This document shows positions 34,001 to 52,089 of a stretch of DNA of 64,000 nucleotides, one piece after another. The notes beneath the pieces were generated by a model. The model did no database searches. It saw nothing but the letters and a program-made list of their open reading frames with translations, and was not told the DNA's origin. Numbering within the stretch: position 1 is the stretch's first letter; each line of letters starts with the position of its first letter. Both the position numbers and the translations under genes were made by a program. The stretch comes from Polytrichum commune (taxonomy: Eukaryota > Streptophyta > Polytrichopsida > Polytrichales > Polytrichaceae): contig OX485805.1 in NCBI GenBank assembly GCA_950295325.1, positions 14,619,501-14,683,500 of the forward strand, written 5' to 3'.

Positions 34001-34499
34001 AGCGTTCAATCTCTGTATTGGTACTCACATTGTGGTCTAATACTTTCTGCTGAAGAATTCTCACAAAATTGGTGCTATATCCATTTGGACCTGCCAACTT
34101 CTCGACATACCCTAAAAGGCCTGCTTGCCCATGACATACAAACTCTAAAAATGCCTTTAGTGTCCTGAACGGTGGAGGCATGCCAGTGGAAGGATCTGTC
34201 GGATAGATGGACCCATCAAGCCACAAATCAATATTGGTGTCACCTGCTTTGCGCTTGATTGGGAAAGAGCTTCTTGGATTTTGCCCCTCCTCAATTCGAC
34301 TACCCCTTTTAAAAACATGCGCATACTTTGAATCAAGAACCACTGATGGAACATAGGCCCTGACAATGTTGGCTTCATCAAGCAATGCCATTACAACATC
34401 CAAGAAAACAGTGGAACAATGGCAACTGATTGAGTTCTTGACACAACAGAGGGTGTGGTTCTCCCAGTGTCGATGGAGGGGAAACCTAACAACCGTCAT
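31078..34499 (-). CDS. Four-exon gene: long coiled coil plus transposase-like domain
   Basis: Exons at 33141-34499, 32814-33033, 31631-32709 and 31078-31527 join in phase at GT-AG sites, giving about 1,035 codons. An ATG at 34499 is the first Met in the open frame, which continues upstream without one. Residues about 170-300 form a coiled coil (EIERLKHYIGELLSELDV). Next comes a basic Gln/Arg region. The C-terminal half has WHLSADMKTIKCMYGLKGG, then FACVYCNQER (a CxxC knuckle), PIPLERVHICTLHALTRITE and LAVWNNQGMEKSHHAAKS. This D...CxxC...H-x-x-LH...Q-G-x-E-K arrangement resembles, from memory, RNase H-fold transposase-like proteins of animal transposons. The Asp, a central position now Cys, and the Glu would be the active-site candidates. 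One TGA lies in frame at 33195-33197, near the end of exon 1. The gene may therefore be disabled or use an unseen splice. Confidence 0.55.
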
Positions 34500-35720
34500 A
34501 CCAGATTCGGAAGGTGGATTTTGGGTGGGAAATTGGAATGTTGGTCGCAGTTCATCCACATTAGAATCAGTACATTTGGGGGGAATTAAAATTTCAACAG
34601 CACTGTGTACTGGAGGTTGTGGACACCAAACAATTATGAATGGTTGGTCATAGATCCACCGCCGCAATCATATTCCAATGTGACATCAGATAGTTGAAGT
34701 AAAATATCTACAAGTAACCTCATTTATATGGAAATGGCAATTTTGCATGGGGACGTTGTGAGAAATTGGGAGCCATCAGCAACCCTGATTTTGCCAGTAT
34801 AGTTGCACTCGCGATTAAAGATATTGTGTTTGATTAATCTATTCCAACATATTTCCTTGGGATCCCCAACTATGAAGTTTACTGAAATGTTTAAAATAGT
34901 GGATTATTGTCTACAAACTAGTATATAGAAGTAATTGTTCTAATTTGATTTGACAAGAGCCAACAATTGGGAAGAATGCACAACTCTGATAGTAAAATTG
35001 CGGACAATGGAAGTTAGAGTGTACTTTCATCATGGGCCCCTCATGTTGACTTAAATCAACGGCTGCATTTCATGTAGCTATGAGGGAACTACCAATGAAT
35101 TATCTCAAATTTATGAACTAGTTCCACTAGGACCAATGCAGCAAACACTAAATAGTGGTCCCAACTAACGGCATCGATGTGATCTACCTATCTTGTATTT
35201 AGATTGGTCTTCAATTAGTGGTGGGAGGATCAAGCAAGTGGGGTGAATGAACGACTTTAATATGATCTCACTAACTTGCTACAATAATGGCCCCGATTTT
35301 GTGATGGCAATAATCAACGGCTTTGATCGGGCTATGATTCCACTAATGGGGTGCATGTTTAGTGAATCTCCCCCTCAATCAACCCCATATCAAGTAGTCA
35401 TCACATGGACAAACCTAGTGACACATAGCTTCCCCCATTGTGGTACACCTCAAGTGGGCGTGTACTTCAAGTACCGGCCTTGCGAATCCCTCACTCATTG
35501 AGAAGACTCCTCCTTAGCTCCACGTAGATTTCCATCCCTCATCCATCCGCCACGCAAGCATAGAAGTGGATGATTTAAGTTGCCAACCGGGCAACCCAAA
35601 CACCACCTCATCGTACTTCGGCTCATCGATGTGACGCCGGCTGGACAATGAGTGCACCATTTAGTTCTAGTTTGTACGCCCAAATATTAGAGGAAAACCC
35701 TTTTCTCAAAAAAACTCGTG
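34500..35720. other. Right subterminal region of the 13-kb element
   Basis: The open frame of the transposase-like gene extends to 34667 without an ATG, so a 5' exon could lie here. From 34.7 kb on it is AT-rich with no coding pattern. A GGGGGAATTAAAATTTC word near 34578 also occurs near 23077, just before the Ubl-like gene, in the opposite gene context. Confidence 0.35.
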
Positions 35721-35751
35721 GGCACCTTTTGAGTCCATTCCTCCCCTAATG
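35721..35751 (-). repeat. Right terminal inverted repeat (31 bp)
   Basis: Exact inverse of 22699-22729. It is followed outside by CCCCTTATAAGTTTGTGG, a sequence that also occurs in inverted form near 48343-48360. Confidence 0.85.
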
Positions 35752-37260
35752 CCCCTTATAAGTTTGTGGTGAATTTTGTGTCAAGTGGGACCTTCTACAT
35801 TGATATGTGTAATTGGGTCATCCCACGCCATGGTGATTATCCCGATTAGTGTGTGTTACTATTCGGAGTTACGTAGGGCAATAACGTCCTACTCAAGAGG
35901 TCAATCTCTACTAATGAAAGTTCAATAGGTTGTTCGGACATTATAGAACATAAAATGACTTGCTTGGTAAAATTTTACATTCTCATTAAAGAATTATAGC
36001 ATTGTGTAACCCCGACTAGGAATACTAAATGAGATAATCAATGTAGTCATATATCGACATCCCATACTATTTTGTATATTTACTACTCAGTAACAAACTA
36101 TAATATATACATACATCTTTCACATGACATTACTTAGTTGATGAGCTATGTTCATGGACCCCATAATAGATTCAAGAAAAAAAACCTTTGCATGCTAGAA
36201 TTCTAGTGCTTTAGACTAAATCTAAAGTCAGGGCAGTTGAACACAACTCAATAGCTAAGTATTATTATGCAATGTGGTTAATACAAAATTGAATAAAAAG
36301 GTTTTAGGTTTATGTTATTTGGTTTTGACCCAAGACAATTTTGCATGGGTGAAGAGGCAAACTATTCGCAAAGACCATGACTTTACGAAGCAACTACATA
36401 ACAATTTCTTTCCAAAGAAAGAGTTTACAATTAAAAAAACACTATGATATTTTATAGTTGCTTGTCGAAAAGTTCACAATACACAGAGTGAGTACTCCCT
36501 ATATGTGAGGAATCCTGGGGTTAAAAGACAATTATGCTTATGTGATTTCCGGTCTCACGGAACGCACCCAAGACCTCTATAATGTTATAAAAATCCCAAT
36601 TGCACATATGAATGTGAACTAATATGGGGTCTTTGATATTAACTCCGGAGTCATTCATCTAGGACTAATAATCTACATGCCCCAATCCAATGGACTCCGT
36701 TTTCACCTAGGGTAATATGTAGTGGTGGGGGCACGGCTCAATGAGATGGCCAACAAGTAAGGAAGTTAATTAGAGTGGAAGATATTTTGGCCAAGAGCAA
36801 ACAATGATCAATTTGTTGTTGCACCTTGTCTTATAACTTATAGTTGAGCCATCCATGCATGCGGCCCATGCAAGACCATGCTTATATTATCATAGTATGC
36901 GATTAGATTATGATAAAAATTACGTCACTTCAAGGCCCTTGACATTACCCGGGTCACTTCAAGGCCCTTCAACGCATGGTCAACTCTGGAAGTTCACCCC
37001 CCCTCACCCGCTTTCTTGGTTGGGGCATACCACCATGTACACTGGTTCTTTGGAGGCAAGGGTTAAGGCATCCAACAAGGAATAAGTGTATGGGTTGGTT
37101 CGCCCAAATCCGCCTGCTCCCCTTATGAGGGCACAAGACGGCCTTTCACACAAGGCTGGCACCACGTGGTTTTTTACAATTGGGTTTTTCATAGTTTTTT
37201 TCAAAAAAAAAAACCCCAATCATTTGAGGTCCAGCAAAATCCGGTTTCATTCAATTTTAT
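35752..37260. other. Gene-free stretch right of the 13-kb element
   Basis: AT-rich sequence with no coding pattern. The direct repeat GTCACTTCAAGGCCCTT occurs twice near 36925 and 36953. Confidence 0.4.
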
Positions 37261-37261
37261 T

Positions 37262-37435
37262 ATAGATATGTTGAGATTATAGGGCAGAGGGTCCAATGTC
37301 CACCAATGGTGGTGCCGAGTGCCAAGTGTTGAATGTTGGAATGAAACCATGGTTTTATTTGCAAAAATTTGGTTTTTTGCATTAAAACCAAAACCCCAAT
37401 GCATCGGCTAGAAAAAGTTGGGTATTTTGCACCCT
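37262..37435 (+). repeat. Dispersed repeat, copy B (pairs with 22440-22606)
   Basis: Same ordered words as copy A: TTGAGATTATAGGGCAGAGG, CCAATGTCCACCAATGGTGG, CCATGGTTTTATTTG, TTTGCATTAAAACC and TTTGCACCCTTGC. The copies are in the same orientation, 14.8 kb apart, and bracket the 13-kb element plus 1.5 kb. Confidence 0.75.
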
Positions 37436-38668
37436 TGCTTCCATAAACTTGTATTTAAGTAAATTTGGATATAATTTCAAAATCTAGACTTTTTGGTTGC
37501 TTCAGCTCTATGGGCGAATTTGTCGATACACGTTTACGATACCTACATTTTATGGGAGATATATAAATCCTTAGTGATTACTTTAACGTTATGTTATTAA
37601 AATATAATGGAAACATCAAATGTATCTTTTTGATGTTAAATCCATATAATCAAATGTTGAAAAGTGGAATTATTAAAACTTATAGTTTTAGAACTATTTA
37701 AATATTATCATAATGAACTCTATAGGTTCTATTGCAGGATTATGTCATACAATCCTATTGAAGGATCGTATGATAGAATTCAACATGTTATAATTATGGA
37801 CATGTTATAATCAAGTCATAGGACAACATTGAGTGATTCCATGTCAAGTGCAAATATTTCAAATTATGTTGTGAAGTTTTGATTTGAGTAAAATTTGAGT
37901 GAATAACTATGAAAATAAATATATAAATGAATATCAATGTAGTGCAATGGCTTGTGATGTGCATTTACCACCTTCTACGCATTGCTAGGTGGGCATGGGG
38001 TGAAAGAATCATACTACATCACAAACTTCTAAATTCATATACCAACACAATTGCACATTGAATTGCAACATCTACCAGGCATAGGGTTGCATTCAATCTT
38101 CAATTTCTACATTTCATAGTTGCAAGACCCAAAAGGTAGAACAATGAGTTTAAAAGAATGTTGCATTAGCACTAAGTAGACTCAATATCTAACTCTAAAG
38201 GGTTTAGGGTAGAAGAACCTATAATGAACACTTTGAGCACTTGAGACTCTTAACATGTATAAAACAATTCCTTAAATTTTTGGGAAATTAGTAAGGCTAT
38301 AACAAAGCTAATGCATTGACAAATGTGTGGCATTATAATATGTTGAGTTAACAAATGTGCAAAACCATATTATGATTTGGAATTGTTCTACATGGAATAA
38401 AAACTGTAATTCCCATATCCCAATAGACTTGCACAACATGGGACATGTAAACATATTTATAGTATCTTACACTTCAATATTGAACAACTTTCAATGTAAG
38501 AAATGCTTGCAAATTGAACTTTGTCCCTTTATCTTACATTATTAGGCATTCACTACAAATACGTAAGTACTCACATAAATGTTGTCAATATCTTAAGGAA
38601 CTGTAAAGTTTTCCTCTTGCATTGTAAACTCTTCTTGTAATGTTTTCTTCATATTTGATACATGTTTT
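37436..38668. other. Gene-free stretch downstream of the receptor kinase
   Basis: Strongly AT-rich and without coding pattern. The first part left of 38669 is likely the 3' untranslated region and terminator of the kinase gene. Confidence 0.4.
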
Positions 38669-45732
<7,064 letters not shown>

Positions 45733-46006
45733 CCTGAACAAACACACCATAACAATGATTCTGTCATATCTTTTTTGTAGACTGAATGTCTGTACTAAAC
45801 AACAGGGTTGGTACCAAACTCTCAAAGTCACAATGCAATGCAATGCAAAATCTAGTAAAATTATCATATCACATCAATAATCAAATCGGGGACAAGTTTC
45901 TTCAAGTATAATTTACAATATTGTACCATATCTAATGATCTAACAATGATTTGTTTTATATTCTGTTCCTGTGATTAGGTACTATGAGAACAATCAGTTG
46001 CAATAG
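45733..46006 (-). promoter_or_regulatory. Proximal upstream region of the receptor kinase
   Basis: The likely promoter and 5' untranslated region lie between the ATG and the duplicated block. It is AT-rich. No TATA box can be assigned with confidence. Confidence 0.35.
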
Positions 46007-46360
46007 AAAATGCGCAGGATGTAAGAGACATGGAGAACGTGCGCCACTGCACAGCATAATTAGAAGTGGGCCAGTGGTATCACGTGCTCTTCTTGCTACT
46101 TCAGTTAATTTAATGTCTGGATGTGGCATGCTGAAGGACAATTTCCCAAACAAAATATAATTCTATTGCACAGGTACAGATGAATTGAAAATGCGCAGGA
46201 TGTAAGAGACATGGAGAATGGGCGCCCACTGCACAACATAATTAAAAACAGGCCTGTGGTTTTGAGCGCTCTTCTTGGCACTTAAGTTAAGTTAATGTCT
46301 GGATGTGGCATGCTGAAGGACAGTTTCCCAGACAAAATATAATTCTATTGCAGCACAGGT
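46007..46360 (+). repeat. Tandem duplication, 181-bp period, upstream of the kinase gene
   Basis: AAAATGCGCAGGATGTAAGA through GTCTGGATGTGGCATGCTGA and AAATATAATTCTATTGCA appears at 46007 and 46188 with about 10% differences. It begins 275 bp upstream of the kinase start codon, so it may duplicate promoter elements. Confidence 0.9.
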
Positions 46361-48555
46361 TCGGGTGAATTGTCCTATAAGTTTATATAGAGTCGTAGAC
46401 ATCATGAAGCTCCAGCCAGTGGAAGAGGAAGAAATTATAATACTATGCATCACATAGTACACTCTTCCCCTGCCGACACAAATCTAATAGTCGTTGCGCT
46501 CAGGAAAATAACATTGACAATTGTCATCATTAGATCTCTGTGCAATTGATCATAGATGAAGAAGCTGTGGAAGGGCCATGAAGTTCATCACCTCTGCGCA
46601 ATGGTGGTTGATGTACACAGGCGTGGATAGACAAGACACAAGGCTCCTCAATTTCATCACCTCTATCCCAATATCTATAACTAGGGTAGAACTGCACAGG
46701 AGAAATACACCGCACACTCCAGAGAGTTCACTCTAAGCTCTCTATCACGAGAGTGGGAAAAAGAAATGCCATTTAGCTGGTTTTGGAGTCCGGTAGCCGT
46801 CGTGCTCGATCTCGTACCTGACAGTGGGCCGAGCAGTAGCTGATTTTGACTATCCCACCTCATCACAAGTTTGTTCAAAAAATTGTACACCAAGTAAAGT
46901 TATGCTCTTAACTTGATCAACATAACTTTTGGTCGGGGAGTTGGGCTGTTTTGCACACGACACCTTCCATAGTTGGTAAGTTCTCGGTGCATGCTCGAAG
47001 GTAGTGTGGAGGTTTAACTGAAGAAATTTTCATATTGGATCATTGATGATCAAATTCATATTCATTTTGGCATGCCAAGAGGTGCTAAAATGAATTTGGC
47101 CCTCAATGAACTGAAACACCACCTCCAAGCATGCACTCCAAGTAGAAAGAAACTATTGACTTTGTATGCAGAACAACTAATGGAAAATCATAGGGACCAA
47201 CGTCTTGCAACAAAAACTTCCATAGAGGTAAAGGATATCAACTCTAATGTACTCTCTTTGAGCGCTATTTAGCAATTCGCCAACAATTTCTTCTAGAGCG
47301 AAATCTGGGAGGTTTGTGAATCTGGAATCTAGCAACTCACCTTCTGCCTCGCAATTCAAACAGATCCGATCCTCACCACCACCACGTCCAGAGGCCACGC
47401 TCAGCGCATTAAACTAAAGCATTCTGAACACGAACAAAATAAAAATTCAAGCTCCCCGCTCAAATTAAACTTGCGCCAGAAAGGAGCAAGCAGTTCCAAG
47501 ATTTTGGTTTGAATAAATTTACAAAAACCCAAGGAAATCTCAAGCCAGAAAAAAAGTGGAAGAAACAACGGGTTCCACGGCTGTTGGACTCCCGTCGACG
47601 GATTCCAACTTCACAAAAATATCTGACAACATCAACAGGATGATCCTCTGAATTGTAGATGGAAAATGCTTCAGATATTGACAATGACAAAGAGAACAAA
47701 ATAGTTTCAGAAGGTTGAGAGGCGTATCCAAGTCACCAAGCAAACAAATGTTCCATACCTCGATCAGTGGAGCAGCTGATTCAGCATTCCAGCTTCTCGA
47801 CGAAGAGACAAATTACAGCGACAAATACTGGGAAATAGGGCCGGAGGTTGGAGGTCGGAGCCTTAAATCTTCAAGATTCATAGATCTGGTGCGTAAATCC
47901 TAATCTCCACAAGTGATAGATATCGGCCAAGGATTCGTGGAGTTGAAGGTGAAAATATTGGGATCCCTTTAGCAAACACTAAGGTAAGTGGGCCTAATGT
48001 GATTACTCAAATTAAGTGGACACCCAAATACTTTCAATAGTGGTGTATGCTTATGTGTTAGCTAAGGGTTTAGTTCTATGGAGTGCACTAGGCATCATGG
48101 TCTTAATACGTGGTCATTAAGGTTTATTGAAGGATTAAAGTCTTGAATTTTTCATGATCCTACCTCCCACCCCTATGCAGGAGGGAGCAAATTATTGCAT
48201 ATGAGCCTACCTCTCATTCATATGAACAGAAGCCATGAAATAATATCCATTCCAAAGGTTATTTTTTAGTTTATCTAACACCAAAATCAATTTGAAAGCC
48301 CCTGAATTAGTCTAGTCAAACTATTTGAGATGAATTGGCCACAAACTTATAAGGGGTCAAGTTTCCATGTTGGATGGATGAGAGGTACACTTGTATGAGA
48401 TAATTCCCTCCCCCCTCCCTCTCGGATAAGAAGGTCTCAACTTGTGATGTTTGTTGACCATGTCACTAATGTGGTCAAAGTCACTCATGAGATGAAGAGT
48501 TTTTTTTTTTTTTTAAATAAATTATTGGAGGATAGTTTGGAGGCATGAAAGGCAA
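46361..48555. other. Gene-free stretch, nothing firm
   Basis: Two short frames look mildly protein-like: plus 47072-47272, with LNELKHHLQACTPSRKKLL, and minus 47177-47398, starting MASGRGGGEDRICLN. They overlap each other, and neither has family motifs or clear splice partners. At 48343-48360 is the inverse of the 13-kb element's right flank. Confidence 0.3.
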
Positions 48556-48567
48556 TGGATCCGACCA

Positions 48568-51112
48568 GGGGTGTTTTTTCACAAAGTTTTTACCCATCCA
48601 CGTCCAAAAACCTCAAATTGAAAGGCAAAAAAATTGCAACCCATCCCAAAACCGGTAATTTCAAAACCAACCCGTCCATGGAAAGGTAAAAGAAAAAACA
48701 AACCATCCCAAAACCGGTAATTTCTAAACCAACCCGTCCATGAAAAGGTTAAAGAAAAAAAACAATTTGATAAAGATAACCCGAAAGATGTCGGCATGTG
48801 ATTGGTTGCACTTGGAAACAATAGTATCTTCCTTCAATTCTACTTTATCTATTTTAGCTGCAACCTACCCCATTTCGTCCACATAGACTAGTTCAAAGAA
48901 ACAGACTTAGATCCTTCACAACAGCTTGTTGTCTCCTTCATCCTTTTCTCTTGGGACTGTATCTGCTTCCAAAGATACCGATCATATCTTCCAATTCTTC
49001 TTTCCTTGTCGCGGTTTGAACCGGTTGCGGTGATGAGTGCCGTTTCCTTTCCTCTCTTTTTTCCTAAGTTGCACTTTCTGACCTAGTCTTTAAGTTCATC
49101 CTTTCCCCTGGTTGTTTCACCTTCAATAAACAAATGGCACTCTGGTGACTCAAGCAACACACTAATCAATGATGAGGATTCATGAACTTGAAGTAGCTCC
49201 AATAGGACTCATCAACCATGCCAGCTAAGTAAGTAAAGTGAGTTGAGATCCTAGGTTGAAGTTAGAAACTTCAGATGCTTTGATGCGCATTTCATGTGCA
49301 AATATTCCAGTTGAAAACATCAATTGGAATGCAGTGATGCTTGTTTGGAGAAACATGAAGGATAGGAGAATTCATCCACTTCTTTGAAGGGTAAGTAGCT
49401 CTTTGTTTTTTAAATTTTGAACATGTTTATATATACTAATTCATATTCAATATACTAAGTTTACTGTGAGCCCAAAATGCGTGCTCCCACAGGTTCTTAA
49501 ACCTTTACCTTGAATTTAGGAAATCTATGCTTTGGGTTTTTATTAAATGATTAAAAACATAAACATGAGTGATATTTATTAGGATAGGTGGGGTTATTGT
49601 TAGTTTTATTTTTGAGTTGATAAAGGGAGTAGGAAGTGTTGACGCAAGAAAGGTCGAGGCAGGGTTTTAGAGTTTGAATTAGGCAACATCCCTGCCCATT
49701 TTGGGGGGGTCCCGGGGTTTTAGAGGATAGGTTGTGATTCCGGTGTGAGGAGGGAAGACCTTGGTGTGTGGGACTTCTTCTGGAGGTGAGCGCTGGCTCG
49801 GAGGAGAGAAGGAGAACCAGGAAGACCCTGGTGGGAACCGAGATTGGGCAGGCAGAAGCAGGTTAGCAGGGGGAAATCAATGAAACAGAAGCTAATGCGG
49901 GGCGCCAGGAGGCCATGCTTGCAGCTGCTTGAGTTGCGGGAATCTAGGTGGGCAGGGGAAACAGGCTTCTAGAGACCGGTGGTGTTAAAGGAAAAGATGC
50001 GAGGGCCAACCTCGGCCAATGGAATTTTGATAAGGGAGGAGGGTATTCTGCAATTGTAGAAATGCGAGGAGTCGGTAAGACTGATGGGAATTCCCTCAAA
50101 ACTACTTCCAGAATCAAGCAACATTGAATGGGAGCGGCGAGCAATTTCTGGGACCAATGCCGAGGCGAAGGCTCAGACTCAACCAGAAGGTGTGGGCGAC
50201 GTCTAAAATGTTTGTGGGTCGGCACTAGATCTGCAACATGGTGATGGAATCGAGAGGCAGCAGCGGCATGTTGTTGGGGAATTGCTCCTGGGAGCTGGAT
50301 CGGTATGGGGGAAGGTTGAACCAGGGGGCCGCGGCACTTGAGAATGCACCGAGCTCGGGTTAGGAGGGGCTGGTGTAGACAGACAGGTGGATGGGCCATC
50401 AACGGTTGGTTACAGGGCAGAGGGCAGCATACCCACAATACATATTTGCTAGAATAAGGGAAGAGGGCACTCAAGGCAGTAGTGGGGGGGGTTAAGTAGA
50501 TAGCTTAGCAATTTTGGGGGACTTAGGATTAATTTTGAGGTTGGATGGTGGATTTAGTAAACCACCTTAAAGTATTTTTGAATACTTGTTTTCTCTTTGA
50601 TTTATGAATAAACAATGGGTGCACAAATATTGGGGTGGCGGGCTAGTTTAGGATTTGATTCTAAGAGCAAGAGGAGTTTAAGTTGATGATGTGTGCTCCC
50701 TAAGCCTCTACCCAGACTACGACGCATAAGGGTGGGGGTTTAGGGCTCACATTCACCTTCAATTATAATTAATCTTTGACATAATGTTAAAAAGGTTCTA
50801 AATTTTGTGGTTGATGAATTAATGTATGCAGGTGAATCAAGCACTTCAAGATTGATATTTTGATTGGGTATTAGTGGTTTGGTTGCATTATGCTTATATT
50901 CACATGTCATATATGACATAATGTAATTGATATTTGTACCATTTTTTTTTTTTGGGAAAAAAATATTTTTTTAATACTATTTTTAGAACCCGTCCAAAGT
51001 GAATTTGACACGTCCCAAAACCGGTTCATTTTCTAAGAACCCGTCCATTGGAAATGTTTTTGTTTATGAACATGTCCCTAGACATGTTAGGGACCTTGTG
51101 AAAAATCACCAT
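48568..51112. mobile_element. ~2.5-kb inverted-repeat element with 12-bp target duplication
   Basis: TGGATCCGACCA occurs at 48556-48567 and again at 51113-51124, framing 2,545 bp. The inner ends are imperfect inverted repeats: GGGGTGTTTTTTCACAAAG on the left and the inverse of CTTGTGAAAAATCACC on the right. Both subterminal regions carry several direct copies of ACCCGTCC and CCCAAAACCGGT (about 48595-48745 and 50988-51056). No transposase frame is present. Half its length is a nested solo LTR. The target duplication size and G-rich ends would suit a non-autonomous Mutator-like element, which is an inference. Confidence 0.7.
49465..50751 (+). mobile_element. Solo LTR (1,287 bp) nested in the inverted-repeat element
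   Basis: The sequence opens TGTGAGCCCAAAATG and closes GGGCTCACA, a perfect 9-bp terminal inverted repeat with TG...CA ends. The flanks are TTTAC (left) and TTCAC (right), a 4-of-5 match for the 5-bp duplication expected of LTR elements. No internal retroviral-type genes are present, so recombination between LTRs probably removed them. The opening closely matches 18502, so both belong to related families. An open minus-strand frame at 49944-50474 has no family motif and is probably chance. Confidence 0.8.
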
Positions 51113-51561
51113 TGGATCCGACCATGTGAATCGGGGAAAGTAACCTGAAAGTGCATATTGAACAATTCTCAACCCCTTTCATTGAAACACCCTTAGAGCT
51201 TGACACAGGACATGGAAGGGGAGAGAGGTTCCCACAATAGAAGGGAGCACTTGTATGCATAAACATATATTTATTTCCCCCTCTCATTGAACGGATACCG
51301 GAAAGACATGTGTTCAATGACATTGGATTATATTTTCAAAATATCATGTTCAATAGTCAATATAATTGGGTGGCCTTGGGTCCGAATTGACCCCAAACTA
51401 CGAAATGATTTTGGAGAGGTACCCAAACCGAACAGAATGGTTGGCGGTTCGATTCTTGGCTGTGAAGTCGTCTCTCTACCTGACAAAAAAACTACTCAGG
51501 TGGTCAAGCACCTCATGTGTTCCAAATATACATATATATAAAATTGGGTGGCCCTCTAGCT

Positions 51562-52085
51562 TAGGGGCTTAATATTCAACGCAATCATAAGGGGTATGAT
51601 GTGGGTGTGCAACTTTGTACTTAAGGGTATCCTGTGAGTGTACAACTTTGTACATGTTCGTTTTGGTCATAAAAACTTTGTAATAAGGGGTCCCACACAT
51701 ATGTGACTCCTACTCTCAATGCAGACTTTGAGAAGTGTGTGCAAAGTTGAAATTGTCCGTTTAAGAACCGCTTTCATAATCTTGGCCCCTTTTTGCATGG
51801 TCTTTCCACTACATTACGTCTAGGGGCTTAATATTCAACGTAGTCACTATGGGTATCATGTGGGTGTACAACTTTGTACATCTTCTTTTTGGTTATGAAA
51901 ACTTTGTAATAAGGGGTCCCACACATATGTGTCTCCTACTCTCAATGCAAACAACAACAACATCATCATAGTCATAATAATCATAATAATTAATCATACA
52001 AGAAGTGGGTGCAAAGCTAAAATTGTCCATTTAAGACTCGTTTTCATAATCTTGGCCCCTATTGCACGGTCTTACCACTACGTCT
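51562..52085 (+). repeat. Tandem duplication, ~259-bp period
   Basis: GGGGCTTAATATTCAACG starts at 51564 and again at 51823. Both copies continue through GGTATCATGTGGGTGTACAA-type text, ACTTTGTAATAAGGGGTCCC, CTCCTACTCTCAATGCA and CATAATCTTGGCCCC. The second copy has an inserted AT-rich (ATAATC) stretch at about 51955-51990. Copy 1 also holds an internal short repeat of the TACAACTTTGTAC segment. Confidence 0.85.
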
Positions 52086-52089
52086 ATTG

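Larger units (their letters stand above)
22699..35751. mobile_element. ~13-kb inverted-repeat element carrying Ubl-like, RING-like and transposase-like genes
   Basis: A perfect 31-bp inverted repeat (22699-22729 and 35721-35751, outer sequence CATTAGGGGAGGAATGGACT) bounds 13,053 bp. Inside are three multi-domain genes: plus-strand 23127-24749, minus-strand 25763-27574 and minus-strand 31078-34499. There are also long internal repeats (28.2-29.6 kb), a duplicated 128-bp block and a telomere-like run. No target duplication longer than TA (inside the repeat ends, at GGGG|TA) is obvious. The transposase-like gene plus terminal inverted repeats argue for a DNA transposon. The other two genes would be passengers or helper proteins. 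Chance for a 31-bp exact inverted match is negligible, but whether these are the true ends needs other copies. Confidence 0.7.

Noticed and set aside
36925-36975. Short direct repeat GTCACTTCAAGGCCCTT
   Set aside because: Two copies of 17 bp only, with no flanking structure. Too small to interpret.
49944-50474. 176-codon minus-strand frame inside the solo LTR
   Set aside because: It has no family motif and Pro/Leu/His-rich composition from GC-rich LTR sequence. It is probably chance.
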